This document shows, piece after piece, positions 26,846-36,245 of a DNA stretch of 64,000 nt (its first letter is position 1; each line of letters starts with the position of its first letter). The stretch spans positions 1 to 64,000 of the forward strand of contig NZ_MDVN01000008.1 of NCBI RefSeq assembly GCF_002741945.1. The letters are read 5' to 3'. A program made the position numbers and the translations under genes. This stretch comes from Gaetbulibacter sp. 4G1 (GTDB lineage Bacteria > Bacteroidota > Bacteroidia > Flavobacteriales > Flavobacteriaceae). Under the pieces are notes generated by a model that had not been told where the DNA came from, made no database searches, and was given only the letters and a program-made list of their open reading frames with translations.

Positions 26846-27403
26846 CTAAATTGCTACTAACAACTTTTGTCTTAAACTTTCTTTTGCTCTCGATATAGTG
26901 GTTCGACAGTTAGCATTAGAGATATTCATAATTTCACTTATTTCCTCGTAATCATAACCTTCAATTAGGTTTAGGGTTAAAGCTATTCTATAATTATCTT
27001 TTAATGTTTTCATAGTGTTTAGAATTTCTCGTGCTTTTATAGTTGTAAACTCATAAGTACTATCTATACCATCATTACTATCTTCAACTTTGTACAAAAT
27101 ATCATCTAAAGGAACCTCTGGATTTTTGTTATTCTTTTTATAATGATAAATGCTATTATTTATAACAATTCGTTTTAACCATGCTCCAAATATTTTTACA
27201 TCTTTAAGACTCTTAAGTTTTGTAAACGCCAACAAAAATGAGTCTTGCATAATATCTTCAGCTTCAAAACTGTTTTTTACAATTCTAAGTGAAGTGTTAT
27301 ACATAGCTTTGTAATAACGATTGTAAATTTCCAATTGCGCGGATTGGTTTCCAGATATACAAAGCTTAACAAGCTGTTCGATATTTAAATTAGTTGGCGT
27401 CAA
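26846..27403 (-). CDS. ECF RNA polymerase sigma factor
   Basis: 185 residues with sigma region 2 (about 22-90, with FEAEDIMQDSFLLAFTKL and FGAWLKRIVIN) and region 4 (about 125-180, TLNLIEGYDYEEISEIMN followed by a helix-turn-helix with SRAKESLRQKL). It probably drives its own operon with the anti-sigma-like protein and the two surface repeat proteins. The start is TTG at 27403. There is no ATG between the in-frame upstream stop and region 2, so a weak start codon is part of the gene. Confidence 0.9.
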   Translation of the reverse strand: MTPTNLNIEQLVKLCISGNQSAQLEIYNRYYKAMYNTSLRIVKNSFEAEDIMQDSFLLAFTKLKSLKDVKIFGAWLKRIVINNSIYHYKKNNKNPEVPLDDILYKVEDSNDGIDSTYEFTTIKAREILNTMKTLKDNYRIALTLNLIEGYDYEEISEIMNISNANCRTTISRAKESLRQKLLVAI

Positions 27404-27458
27404 AAAAACAAATTGTTATAGTATAGATGAAAGGAATTTTTGTTTGTTACAGTTTTAA

Positions 27459-27497
27459 CAAAAAAAAATCCCACACTCATAAAAGTGTAGGATTTAA
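27459..27497 (-). terminator. Terminator of clpC
   Basis: Read on the minus strand, ATCC-TACACTT, loop, AGTGTG-GGAT and then nine T (27460-27468). The stem has one mismatch. It ends the clpC transcript and separates it from the sigma-factor operon. Confidence 0.78.
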
Positions 27498-27521
27498 AGG
27501 TATTAAATAATTTTTGTGAAA

Positions 27522-30071
27522 TTAAGATTCTGTTGGCTTTTCAGCTTTATCTATGCTAATCTTAAGTTCGTTTGATTTTTTATCTAAATCTATACTGATT
27601 TTATCACCTTCTTCTGCATTTGAGGAAATAATTTCTTCAGCTAACGCATCTTCAATATATTTTTGAATAGCTCTTTTAAGTGGTCTAGCACCATATTGTT
27701 TATCAAAACCTTTATCAGCTATATAATCTTTAGCACTCTTGCTTAGTTTTAAGGTATACCCTAAATCTTTAATTCTAATTAAAAGCTTGTCTAGTTCAAT
27801 ATCAATAATTTTGTTGATGTCTTCTTTTTCTAAAGCATTGAAAACAACAACATCATCAATTCTATTTAAAAACTCTGGAGCAAATGATTTTTTTAATGCA
27901 TTCTCAATAATCTTAACAGCATTTGCATCTTCTTGTGCTTTTTGAGAAGCTGTTCCAAAACCAATACCAGTGCCAAAATCTTTCAATTTACGAGCACCGA
28001 TGTTTGACGTCATAATAATGATTGTATTTCTAAAATCAATTTTTCTACCTAAGCTATCGGTTAAATACCCATCGTCAAGCACTTGTAATAGCATATTAAA
28101 TACATCTGGGTGTGCTTTTTCAATTTCATCTAAAAGAATAACAGCATAAGGCTTGCGTCTTACTTTTTCTGTTAATTGTCCACCTTCTTCATAACCAACA
28201 TACCCAGGAGGAGCACCAATTAATCTTGAAATGGCGAATTTTTCCATGTATTCACTCATATCTATTCTAACAAGAGACTCTTCGCTATCAAATAACTCTC
28301 TAGATAATACTTTTGCTAATTGTGTTTTACCAACTCCAGTTTGACCTAAAAATATAAATGACCCAATTGGCTTGTTAGGATCTTTAAGACCCGCACGGTT
28401 ACGCTGAATAGCTTTTACAACCTTTGCAACTGCTTCGTCTTGACCAATTACTTTTCCTTTTATTAGGTTAGGTAATTCTGCCAGTTTATTAATTTCAGTT
28501 TGTGCAATTCTATTTACAGGTATACCTGTCATCATTGAAACAACATCAGCTACGTTCTCTTCTGTAACTATTTCACGATGTTGCTTGGTGTCTTCTTCCC
28601 ATTTTTCTTGCGCAACAGCTAATTCCTTTTCAATACGTTTTTCATCATCTCTTAGTTTAGCAGCTTCTTCATATTTCTGCTTTTTAACAACTGCGTTTTT
28701 GGTTTCCTTTATAACTTCTAGTTGTTTTTCTAGTTCTAAAATCTGTTTTGGAACATCAATGTTAGTAATATGAACTCGCGATCCTGCTTCGTCTAAAGCA
28801 TCAATTGCTTTGTCAGGCAAAAAACGTTCTGTCATATATCTATTGGTTAACTTTACACAAGCTTCAATAGCTTCTGGTGTATAGTCAACATTATGGTGTT
28901 CTTCATATTTACCTTTAATGTTATTTAAGATTTCGATTGTTTCTAGAACTGTTGTTGGTTCAACAATAACCTTTTGGAAGCGACGTTCTAGCGCCCCATC
29001 TTTTTCAATATACTGCCTGTACTCATCAAGTGTTGTAGCTCCAATGCATTGAATTTCACCTCTAGCTAAAGCTGGTTTAAACATATTAGAAGCATCTAAA
29101 CTTCCTGTAGCCCCACCGGCACCAACTATGGTATGAATTTCGTCAATAAATAAAATAACATCATCATTCTTTTCAAGCTCATTCATCACCGCTTTCATCC
29201 GTTCTTCAAATTGTCCACGATACTTAGTTCCAGCTACCAAACTTGCTAAATCTAAAGTAACCACGCGTTTGTTGAAAAGAATACGTGATACTTTACGCTT
29301 TACTATACGCAATGCTAAACCTTCAGCAATGGCAGATTTACCAACTCCAGGCTCTCCAATTAATAGTGGGTTATTTTTCTTTCTTCTACTTAATATTTGA
29401 GAGACACGTTGAATTTCTTTTTCGCGACCAACAACCGGATCTAATTTACCTTCATCAGCTAGAGCTGTTAAGTCACGTCCAAAATTATCTAAAACTGGTG
29501 TTTTAGATTTTTTATTTGCTTTTCCAGAGGGTGCATTAAAGATATTATCTTTTGATGCATCATCTTGTGAACCCGAATCATCATCTTGAAAAGATTCTGC
29601 TTTAGGCTCTATATAATCGTTATCGTTAGTTATCATAAGTTTAAATTGTTCTTTAACATTATCGTAATCGACTTTAAGCTTATTCAAAAGCTTGGTAGTT
29701 GGGTCATTTTCATTTCTTAATATACAAAGCAGTAAATGGGCTGTGTTTATTGAGGTGCTTTGAAATAATTTAGCTTCTAAAAACGTAGTTTTTAAAGCGC
29801 GTTCTGCTTGTCTTGTAAGATGTAAATTCTTTTTTTGATTAGAAGATACGCTTATATTTGGGTTTGCAGGACTTAATATTTCTACTTTGCGTCTTAAATG
29901 ATTTAAATCAATTTCTAAGGCATTTAGTATATTAATAGCCTTACCATCTCCATCACGCAAAAGCCCAAGCATCAAATGTTCGGTACCGATAAAATCGTGA
30001 CCCAAACGCAATGCCTCCTCTTTGCTATAAGCAATTACATCTTTTACTCTTGGTGAAAAATTATCATCCAT
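27522..30071 (-). CDS. clpC: ClpC-type AAA+ unfoldase of the Clp protease
   Basis: 849 residues in this order: double Clp N-domain (about 1-145), an Asp/Ser-rich linker (about 160-180), AAA-1 with Walker A GEPGVGKSAIAEG, a UVR-type middle segment (KKQKYEEAAKLRDDEKRIEK), AAA-2 with Walker A GQTGVGKTQLAK, and the C-terminal small domain. It feeds unfolded proteins to ClpP. The start is preceded by AGGAAGAAG, one of the few Shine-Dalgarno-like leaders in the window. Divergent from gyrA across 250 bases, in which I see no other gene. Confidence 0.95.
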   Translation of the reverse strand: MDDNFSPRVKDVIAYSKEEALRLGHDFIGTEHLMLGLLRDGDGKAINILNALEIDLNHLRRKVEILSPANPNISVSSNQKKNLHLTRQAERALKTTFLEAKLFQSTSINTAHLLLCILRNENDPTTKLLNKLKVDYDNVKEQFKLMITNDNDYIEPKAESFQDDDSGSQDDASKDNIFNAPSGKANKKSKTPVLDNFGRDLTALADEGKLDPVVGREKEIQRVSQILSRRKKNNPLLIGEPGVGKSAIAEGLALRIVKRKVSRILFNKRVVTLDLASLVAGTKYRGQFEERMKAVMNELEKNDDVILFIDEIHTIVGAGGATGSLDASNMFKPALARGEIQCIGATTLDEYRQYIEKDGALERRFQKVIVEPTTVLETIEILNNIKGKYEEHHNVDYTPEAIEACVKLTNRYMTERFLPDKAIDALDEAGSRVHITNIDVPKQILELEKQLEVIKETKNAVVKKQKYEEAAKLRDDEKRIEKELAVAQEKWEEDTKQHREIVTEENVADVVSMMTGIPVNRIAQTEINKLAELPNLIKGKVIGQDEAVAKVVKAIQRNRAGLKDPNKPIGSFIFLGQTGVGKTQLAKVLSRELFDSEESLVRIDMSEYMEKFAISRLIGAPPGYVGYEEGGQLTEKVRRKPYAVILLDEIEKAHPDVFNMLLQVLDDGYLTDSLGRKIDFRNTIIIMTSNIGARKLKDFGTGIGFGTASQKAQEDANAVKIIENALKKSFAPEFLNRIDDVVVFNALEKEDINKIIDIELDKLLIRIKDLGYTLKLSKSAKDYIADKGFDKQYGARPLKRAIQKYIEDALAEEIISSNAEEGDKISIDLDKKSNELKISIDKAEKPTES

Positions 30072-30321
30072 AACTTCTTCCTTTCTGCATTAAAAATAAT
30101 AATAATAGTTTATTAAAGACAAAAACTGTTCCTTAAATTGCTAATTGACGAAAAAAACTTTATAAAATCAAAATTTTTAACAGCATACTTATTAACGAAA
30201 AAAGGGTGTAAAATTGTTAATAAAAAACATGAAAAAACACGACTTAAAAGCCTGCTATGACTAATGAAATAATTATATTAGCATGTTTTGAAAAAATCAT
30301 AAAACTTAATTAAATTTATTT

Positions 30322-32871
30322 ATGGCAGAAGGAGAAAAATTGATTCCTATTAATATAGAAGATGAGATGAAATCGGCTTACATTGATTATTCAATGTCGG
30401 TCATTGTGTCACGTGCTTTACCAGATGTAAGAGATGGCTTAAAACCTGTTCATAGACGTGTGCTTTATGGCATGCATGAGTTAGGTGTTAGAGCAAATTC
30501 AGCACATAAAAAATCAGCTAGAATAGTAGGTGAAGTTTTAGGTAAGTATCACCCACATGGAGATACTTCGGTTTATGATGCTATGGTGCGTATGGCCCAA
30601 GAATGGAGTTTGCGCTATATGCTTGTAGATGGGCAAGGGAATTTTGGTTCAATAGATGGTGACAGTCCTGCAGCAATGCGTTATACAGAAGCACGTATGC
30701 GTAAAATATCTGAAGATATGTTGGCAGATATTGAAAAGGAAACGGTTGATCATAAACTAAATTTTGACGATACGTTACAAGAACCAACTGTATTACCAAC
30801 ACGTATTCCTGGACTTTTAGTTAACGGAGCCTCAGGTATTGCAGTAGGTATGGCCACTAATATGCCACCGCACAATTTAACCGAAGTTGTTAATGGTACT
30901 ATTGCATATATTGAGAATAATGATATAGAAATTGATGAGTTAATTACTCATGTTAAAGCCCCTGATTTTCCAACAGGAGGAACTATTTATGGATATGATG
31001 GTGTAAAAGAAGCTTTTCATACTGGAAGAGGGCGTATTGTAATGCGAGGTAAAGCCAATATTGAAGAAGTAAATGGACGTGAGTGTATTATAGTTGAGGA
31101 GATTCCTTACCAAGTGAATAAAGCAGATATGATTAAAAAGACTGCTGATTTGGTAAATGATAAAAAGTTAGAAGGTATTTCTACAATTCGAGATGAATCT
31201 GATAGAAATGGAATGCGAATTGTTTATGTTTTAAAACGTGATGCTATTCCAAATATCGTTCTTAATAAATTGTTTAAGTATACTGCTTTACAATCGTCTT
31301 TTAGTGTAAATAATATTGCATTAGTAAATGGTCGTCCGCAGCTGTTAAACTTAAAAGAACTAATTCATTATTTTGTAGAGCACAGGCATGAAGTTGTTGT
31401 AAGACGTACTACTTATGAATTACGCAAAGCAGAAGAGCGTGCTCATATATTAGAAGGATTAATTATTGCTTCAGATAATATTGATGAAGTTATTAAAATA
31501 ATTAGAGCATCATCTAATGCAGATGAAGCTCGCGAAAGTTTAATAAAACGTTTCGAGCTTTCAGAAATACAGGCTAAAGCTATTGTTGAAATGCGTTTGC
31601 GTCAACTTACAGGTTTAGAGCAAGACAAATTGCGTTCTGAGTACGATGATTTAATGATTACCATAGAAGATTTAAAAGACATTCTTGATAAAAAAGAACG
31701 TCGTATGGATATCATTAAAGTCGAATTAGAAACGGTAAGAGATAAGTATGGAGATGAGCGTCGTTCAATTATTGAGTATGCTGGTGGCGATTTAAGTATA
31801 GAAGATATGATTCCTAATGAAAAAGTAGTTATTACTATTTCTCATGCAGGTTACATTAAGCGTACATCACTTACAGAATATAAAACACAAAATAGAGGAG
31901 GAGTTGGTCAAAAAGCATCTACCACTCGAAATGAAGATTTCTTAGAACATTTATTTGTGGGTACTAACCACCAATATATGTTATTCTTCACTCAAAAAGG
32001 GAAGTGTTTCTGGATGCGTGTTTATGAAATTCCAGAAGGTAGTAAAACCTCTAAAGGAAGAGCTATACAAAACTTAATAAATATTGAGCAAGATGATAAA
32101 GTGATGGCTTTTATTTGTACTCAAGATTTAAAAGATGAAGAGTATATAAACAGTCACTATGTAATAATGGCTACAAAAAAGGGTCAAGTTAAAAAGACTT
32201 CTTTAGAACAATATTCTCGTCCTAGAACGAATGGTATTAATGCCATTACTATAAAAGAAGACGATGTTTTATTAGAAGCTAAGTTAACTACTGGGGAAAG
32301 TCAAGTTATGTTAGCACTAAAATCTGGTAAGGCCATTCGTTTTGAAGAGGCAAAGACAAGGCCAATGGGACGTGGAGCTTCTGGTGTACGCGGAATTCGT
32401 TTGCAAGATGAAAAAACAGATGAAGTTATTGGAATGATAGCTGTTGACGATATGGAAAGTAACATTCTTGTAGTATCAGAGAATGGATATGGTAAACGTT
32501 CTAGTCTTGAGGACTATAGGATTACCAACAGAGGAGGAAAGGGCGTAAAAACCATCTCTATTACAGAAAAAACGGGTAACTTAGTGTCTATTAAAAATGT
32601 AACTGATGATGATGATTTAATGATTATCAATAAATCTGGAATAGCAATCCGTATGGCAGTTCAAGATTTAAGAGTTATGGGTAGAGCTACTCAAGGAGTT
32701 AAGTTAATTAACTTAAAGGGAAGTGATTCTATTGCAGCGGTAGCCAAAGTTATGCATGATGAAGATGAGGTGGATGATGTGGATGCTTCTGAAACTACTG
32801 AAAACACTGGTGTTACTGAAGATGGCACAACTCTTGATAATAATTCAGAGGAAAACAATATTGACAATTAA
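30322..32871 (+). CDS. gyrA: DNA gyrase subunit A
   Basis: 849 residues. N-terminal breakage-reunion domain with the DNA-linking Tyr121 ([10 protein letters not shown]), a coiled-coil gate, and a C-terminal beta-pinwheel with the GyrA box QNRGGVG and a second TNRGGKG. The quinolone-determining segment reads [17 protein letters not shown] with Thr82 and Asp86. Thr at this place is the usual wild type in related flavobacteria, so no resistance change is evident. An acidic tail of about 40 residues (rich in Asp/Glu/Thr) closes the protein. A TPR gene follows after 15 bases. Confidence 0.97.
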   Translation: MAEGEKLIPINIEDEMKSAYIDYSMSVIVSRALPDVRDGLKPVHRRVLYGMHELGVRANSAHKKSARIVGEVLGKYHPHGDTSVYDAMVRMAQEWSLRYMLVDGQGNFGSIDGDSPAAMRYTEARMRKISEDMLADIEKETVDHKLNFDDTLQEPTVLPTRIPGLLVNGASGIAVGMATNMPPHNLTEVVNGTIAYIENNDIEIDELITHVKAPDFPTGGTIYGYDGVKEAFHTGRGRIVMRGKANIEEVNGRECIIVEEIPYQVNKADMIKKTADLVNDKKLEGISTIRDESDRNGMRIVYVLKRDAIPNIVLNKLFKYTALQSSFSVNNIALVNGRPQLLNLKELIHYFVEHRHEVVVRRTTYELRKAEERAHILEGLIIASDNIDEVIKIIRASSNADEARESLIKRFELSEIQAKAIVEMRLRQLTGLEQDKLRSEYDDLMITIEDLKDILDKKERRMDIIKVELETVRDKYGDERRSIIEYAGGDLSIEDMIPNEKVVITISHAGYIKRTSLTEYKTQNRGGVGQKASTTRNEDFLEHLFVGTNHQYMLFFTQKGKCFWMRVYEIPEGSKTSKGRAIQNLINIEQDDKVMAFICTQDLKDEEYINSHYVIMATKKGQVKKTSLEQYSRPRTNGINAITIKEDDVLLEAKLTTGESQVMLALKSGKAIRFEEAKTRPMGRGASGVRGIRLQDEKTDEVIGMIAVDDMESNILVVSENGYGKRSSLEDYRITNRGGKGVKTISITEKTGNLVSIKNVTDDDDLMIINKSGIAIRMAVQDLRVMGRATQGVKLINLKGSDSIAAVAKVMHDEDEVDDVDASETTENTGVTEDGTTLDNNSEENNIDN

Positions 32872-32886
32872 CTAAATATTATTAAA

Positions 32887-34137
32887 ATGAAAAAACAATT
32901 AATTATAGCTTTAACTTTTTCAATATGTGCATTTTCATTTGCACAAAAAAAGGAATTGAAATCTGCAGAAAGAGCTATTAAAGGAAGTAACTTTGCTGAA
33001 GCTAAGGCAGCATTAAGTCAAGCTAAAGCTTTTATGTCTTCTATGGATGAAAAAAATAAAGCAAAGTATTATTATCTATTAGGAAAAGCATTATATGCTG
33101 GAGGAGCAGGCTCTAGCGAAGATATTGATAAAGCTTTAGAAAGTTTAGATAATGTTAAGGGAGCTTATGCATCTGAGATTACAGAAATGAAGCAAAATAT
33201 GACTAACAGTATTTTGACTAAGGGTAATAAAGCCTACGAAGATAAAGATTATTCAACTGCTTCAAAGCATTTTGAGCATGCATATAAAACTTCAAAATCA
33301 GATACTTTATTTCTTTACTATGCAGCTGCAACAGCAGTAAATGTGCAAGAATTTGACAGAGCTTTAAGACTATATGAAGAGTTAAAATCATTAGGTTATA
33401 CAGGTATTCAAAAAGAATATTTTGCAACAAATGCAGAAACTGGAAAAGAAGAAGTTATGGATAAAACAAATCGTGATCTTTATGTAAAAGCTAAAAGTCA
33501 TATCAAGCCAGGTGAACGATTAACAGAGTCAAAAAAACCTGAGATAGTTAAAAATATTGCTCTTATATATGTTAGTAATGGTGATAACGAAAAAGCTATA
33601 GCGGCAATGAAAGATGCTAGAGCTGAAAGTCCAGATGACATTAACTTATTACTTTCTGAAGCTAATGTTCACTTCAAAATGGGAAATAAGGATGAGTTTA
33701 AAAGGCTATTAGAAATTGCTACTCAAAAAGATCCTAAAAATCCTGAATTACAATATAATTTAGGAGTTATTGCTTCTGAGTCTGGAGATAATGAAGCTGC
33801 AAAAAAATATTATGACAAAGCTATAGAGCTAGATCCTGATTATATAAACGCTTACATAAATACGGCAGCTTTAATTTTAAATGGAGAACAAGCCCTTATA
33901 GAAGAAATGAATGGTCTAGGAAGTTCTGCTGCTGACGACAAACGTTATGATGAGTTAAGAGAAGAACGCCAAAATATTTACAGAAGTGCTATCCCTTATT
34001 TAGATAAAGCACTTAGTATTAATTCTGAAAATATCAATGCTGCTAAAACATTAATGAACATTTATAGTGTTTTAGGAGAAACAGATAAATTTAAAGCAAT
34101 TAAAGAAAAAGTTGATGCTATTGAAGCTGGAAACTAA
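32887..34137 (+). CDS. Periplasmic TPR-repeat protein
   Basis: 416 residues with a signal peptide ending at SFAQ (about residue 20). Several tetratricopeptide repeats follow; the clearest are NGDNEKAIAAMKDARAESPD and SGDNEAAKKYYDKAIELDPD. It probably serves as a protein-binding scaffold in the periplasm. The gene is co-transcribed with gyrA, a pairing that may only reflect genome order. A strong terminator follows. Confidence 0.88.
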   Translation: MKKQLIIALTFSICAFSFAQKKELKSAERAIKGSNFAEAKAALSQAKAFMSSMDEKNKAKYYYLLGKALYAGGAGSSEDIDKALESLDNVKGAYASEITEMKQNMTNSILTKGNKAYEDKDYSTASKHFEHAYKTSKSDTLFLYYAAATAVNVQEFDRALRLYEELKSLGYTGIQKEYFATNAETGKEEVMDKTNRDLYVKAKSHIKPGERLTESKKPEIVKNIALIYVSNGDNEKAIAAMKDARAESPDDINLLLSEANVHFKMGNKDEFKRLLEIATQKDPKNPELQYNLGVIASESGDNEAAKKYYDKAIELDPDYINAYINTAALILNGEQALIEEMNGLGSSAADDKRYDELREERQNIYRSAIPYLDKALSINSENINAAKTLMNIYSVLGETDKFKAIKEKVDAIEAGN

Positions 34138-34154
34138 TTTAAAGAGTTTGAATA

Positions 34155-34184
34155 TAAAAAAAGCCGCGATTTGCGGCTTTTTTT
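34155..34184. terminator. Bidirectional terminator after the TPR gene
   Basis: GCCGC (34163-34167) and GCGGC (34173-34177) with loop GATTT, flanked by seven A and seven T. It touches the stop codon of the convergent NlpC/P60 gene. Confidence 0.87.
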
Positions 34185-34932
34185 ATATTATTTTTTTAAT
34201 AACTCTAAGTTTATGTGTATGCGTTTTTTTATCTACATTATAAATGCCAGAATGATCTAACCTATCAATTCTTACTTTACCATGTGCATGTATAATATAA
34301 TTATCTTTCATAATAATACCCACATGGATAATTGCGCCTTCGCTATTATCAAAAAAAGCTAGGTCTCCAGGTTCACTTTCTTCAATAAAACTTAAAGCTT
34401 CTCCTTGAGTTGCTTGTTGTGAAGCATCTCTAAGAAGCTTATACCCATTTAACTTATAAACCATTTGTGTAAAACCAGAGCAGTCTATACCAAAAGGCGT
34501 TTTTCCTCCCCATAGATAAGGTGCATTTAAATATAAAAAAGCTGTTTTTATAAGATTGCTTTTCGTTAAAACACCTTCAATAGAATTGCCATCATAATGT
34601 TGATTTAAAATAGATAAACCATTAAGAGTAGATCCTAACGAAATTGAATATAACTGCTTGTTTTCATCTTGAACAAATTCAACTAAATCAGCCGAAAGTT
34701 TTTGCGTTTCATTATTTAATGATTTGTACTGGTCTTCAGTAATTTCAAGATATTGTTTATTGTCAATCCAACCTTCATATTTGTCAAAAGCTAGTCGGAT
34801 CTTACTCCAAGACTTTCTTTGTTCTAAAATTTTAAAATAATCGCCATACAGTACTTGAGAAACTAGTTCACTTTTATCAGATGGTTCAAATCTTAGGGGA
34901 ACAATGCTTAAGTTACAAATTCCGTATAGCAT
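34183..34932 (-). CDS. NlpC/P60 (C40) cell-wall hydrolase with SH3-like domains
   Basis: 249 residues. The N-terminal half (about 5-130) holds SH3-like segments (KSWSKIRLAFDKYEGWI). The C-terminal NlpC/P60 domain has catalytic Cys151 (GIDCSGF), His203 (IIHVGI) and a third polar site at His215. The family cleaves gamma-D-Glu-diamino-acid bonds in peptidoglycan stems. There is no obvious signal peptide, unlike many homologues, so it could act on imported or recycled muropeptides. It follows the thiolase gene by 6 bases and is probably co-transcribed. Confidence 0.9.
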   Translation of the reverse strand: MLYGICNLSIVPLRFEPSDKSELVSQVLYGDYFKILEQRKSWSKIRLAFDKYEGWIDNKQYLEITEDQYKSLNNETQKLSADLVEFVQDENKQLYSISLGSTLNGLSILNQHYDGNSIEGVLTKSNLIKTAFLYLNAPYLWGGKTPFGIDCSGFTQMVYKLNGYKLLRDASQQATQGEALSFIEESEPGDLAFFDNSEGAIIHVGIIMKDNYIIHAHGKVRIDRLDHSGIYNVDKKTHTHKLRVIKKII

Positions 34933-34938
34933 TCAAAA

Positions 34939-36117
34939 TTAATTACGTTCAATAACAACTGCAGATGCACCGCCACCTCCATTACATATAGCCGCCGCAC
35001 CAATCTTAGCATTATTTTGTTCTAAAACATTTAATAAAGTAATAAGTATTCTAACTCCAGAGCACCCAAGAGGGTGACCAAGAGAAACTGCTCCTCCATT
35101 AACATTTACGTTACTATCATTCAGACCAAGAATTTTCATGTTTGCTAAGCCTACAATAGAGAAGGCTTCATTAAATTCAAAATAATCTACATCATCAATT
35201 GTAATATTAGCTCTATTTAAAGCTTTGGGTAAAGCTTTGGCTGGGGCTGTTGTAAACCATTCTGGTTCATGTGCAGCATCAGCATAACTCTTTATAGTTG
35301 CTAAGGGGTTTAAACCTAATTCTTCAGCTTTTTCTTTACTCATTAAAACCATTGCGCCTGCACCGTCATTTATCGTTGAAGCATTAGCTGCGGTTACAGT
35401 ACCATCTTTAGTAAAAGCAGGTCTTAATTGGGGTATCTTTTCTATTTTAACATTAGTAAATTCTTCATCTTTACTAACTATTTTAGGCTCACCTCTTCGT
35501 TGAGGAACTTCAACAGGAACAACTTCATTATCAAATTTACCACTATCCCAAGCTGCAGCAGAACGTTTATAAGACTGTATTGCAAATGCATCTTGCTCCT
35601 CTCTAGAAAATTTATATTCTGTTGCACATGCATCAGCACAAACTCCCATAGCGTTTTGATCGTAAGCATCTACTAATCCGTCTTTTTGCATCCCGTCAAT
35701 TAAAGTTGTCGGGCCAAACTTTGTACCTGTTCTAGCATATAAGTAATGAGGAATTAAACTCATATTCTCCATGCCACCAGCAACAATAATATTGGCATCG
35801 CCAAGTGCTATAGATTGAGCAGCTTGCATAACTGTTTTCATTCCAGAAGCACAAACTTTATTTATAGTAGTACAAGGCACTGTATTAGGTATACCTGCAT
35901 AAATTGCTGCTTGCCTTGCAGGTGCTTGTCCTGTTCCAGCTTGAACTACATTACCCATTAATACTTCTTCAACCTGCTCCGGTTTTAAATTAATTTTTTC
36001 TAATGCACCTTTAATAGCTATTGCCCCTAATTTAGTAGCGGGAATTGTAGATAAAGCACCCAAAAAACTTCCTATTGGTGTTCTAGCTGCCGATACAATA
36101 ACAACTTCTTTACTCAT
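34939..36117 (-). CDS. Acetyl-CoA C-acyltransferase (thiolase)
   Basis: 392 residues, the normal length. Acyl-enzyme Cys89 in NKVCASGMKTVM, the NEAFS motif, GGAVSLGHPLGCSG with the catalytic His, and the second active-site Cys in ICNGGGGASA. It condenses two acetyl-CoA or cleaves acetoacetyl-CoA or 3-ketoacyl-CoA. Biosynthetic and degradative types cannot be told apart here, though the stand-alone position favours an acetoacetyl-CoA thiolase. First gene of a two-gene unit with the NlpC/P60 hydrolase. Confidence 0.94.
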   Translation of the reverse strand: MSKEVVIVSAARTPIGSFLGALSTIPATKLGAIAIKGALEKINLKPEQVEEVLMGNVVQAGTGQAPARQAAIYAGIPNTVPCTTINKVCASGMKTVMQAAQSIALGDANIIVAGGMENMSLIPHYLYARTGTKFGPTTLIDGMQKDGLVDAYDQNAMGVCADACATEYKFSREEQDAFAIQSYKRSAAAWDSGKFDNEVVPVEVPQRRGEPKIVSKDEEFTNVKIEKIPQLRPAFTKDGTVTAANASTINDGAGAMVLMSKEKAEELGLNPLATIKSYADAAHEPEWFTTAPAKALPKALNRANITIDDVDYFEFNEAFSIVGLANMKILGLNDSNVNVNGGAVSLGHPLGCSGVRILITLLNVLEQNNAKIGAAAICNGGGGASAVVIERN

Positions 36118-36245
36118 TTTTTAATTCTTAAATTTTAATGCAACGAAAATAATCAATTTTTAGTAGAACTTTACTATGATTAGTATATTATAAAAACATA
36201 AAAAGGCTTAGAAATTTATTACATTTGAAAACACTAAACTGTAAA

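Noticed and set aside
30581-30802. Antisense frame within gyrA
   Set aside because: Shadow of a strongly conserved coding strand; no independent support. The same holds for the antisense frames within clpC, lpd and the SusC genes.
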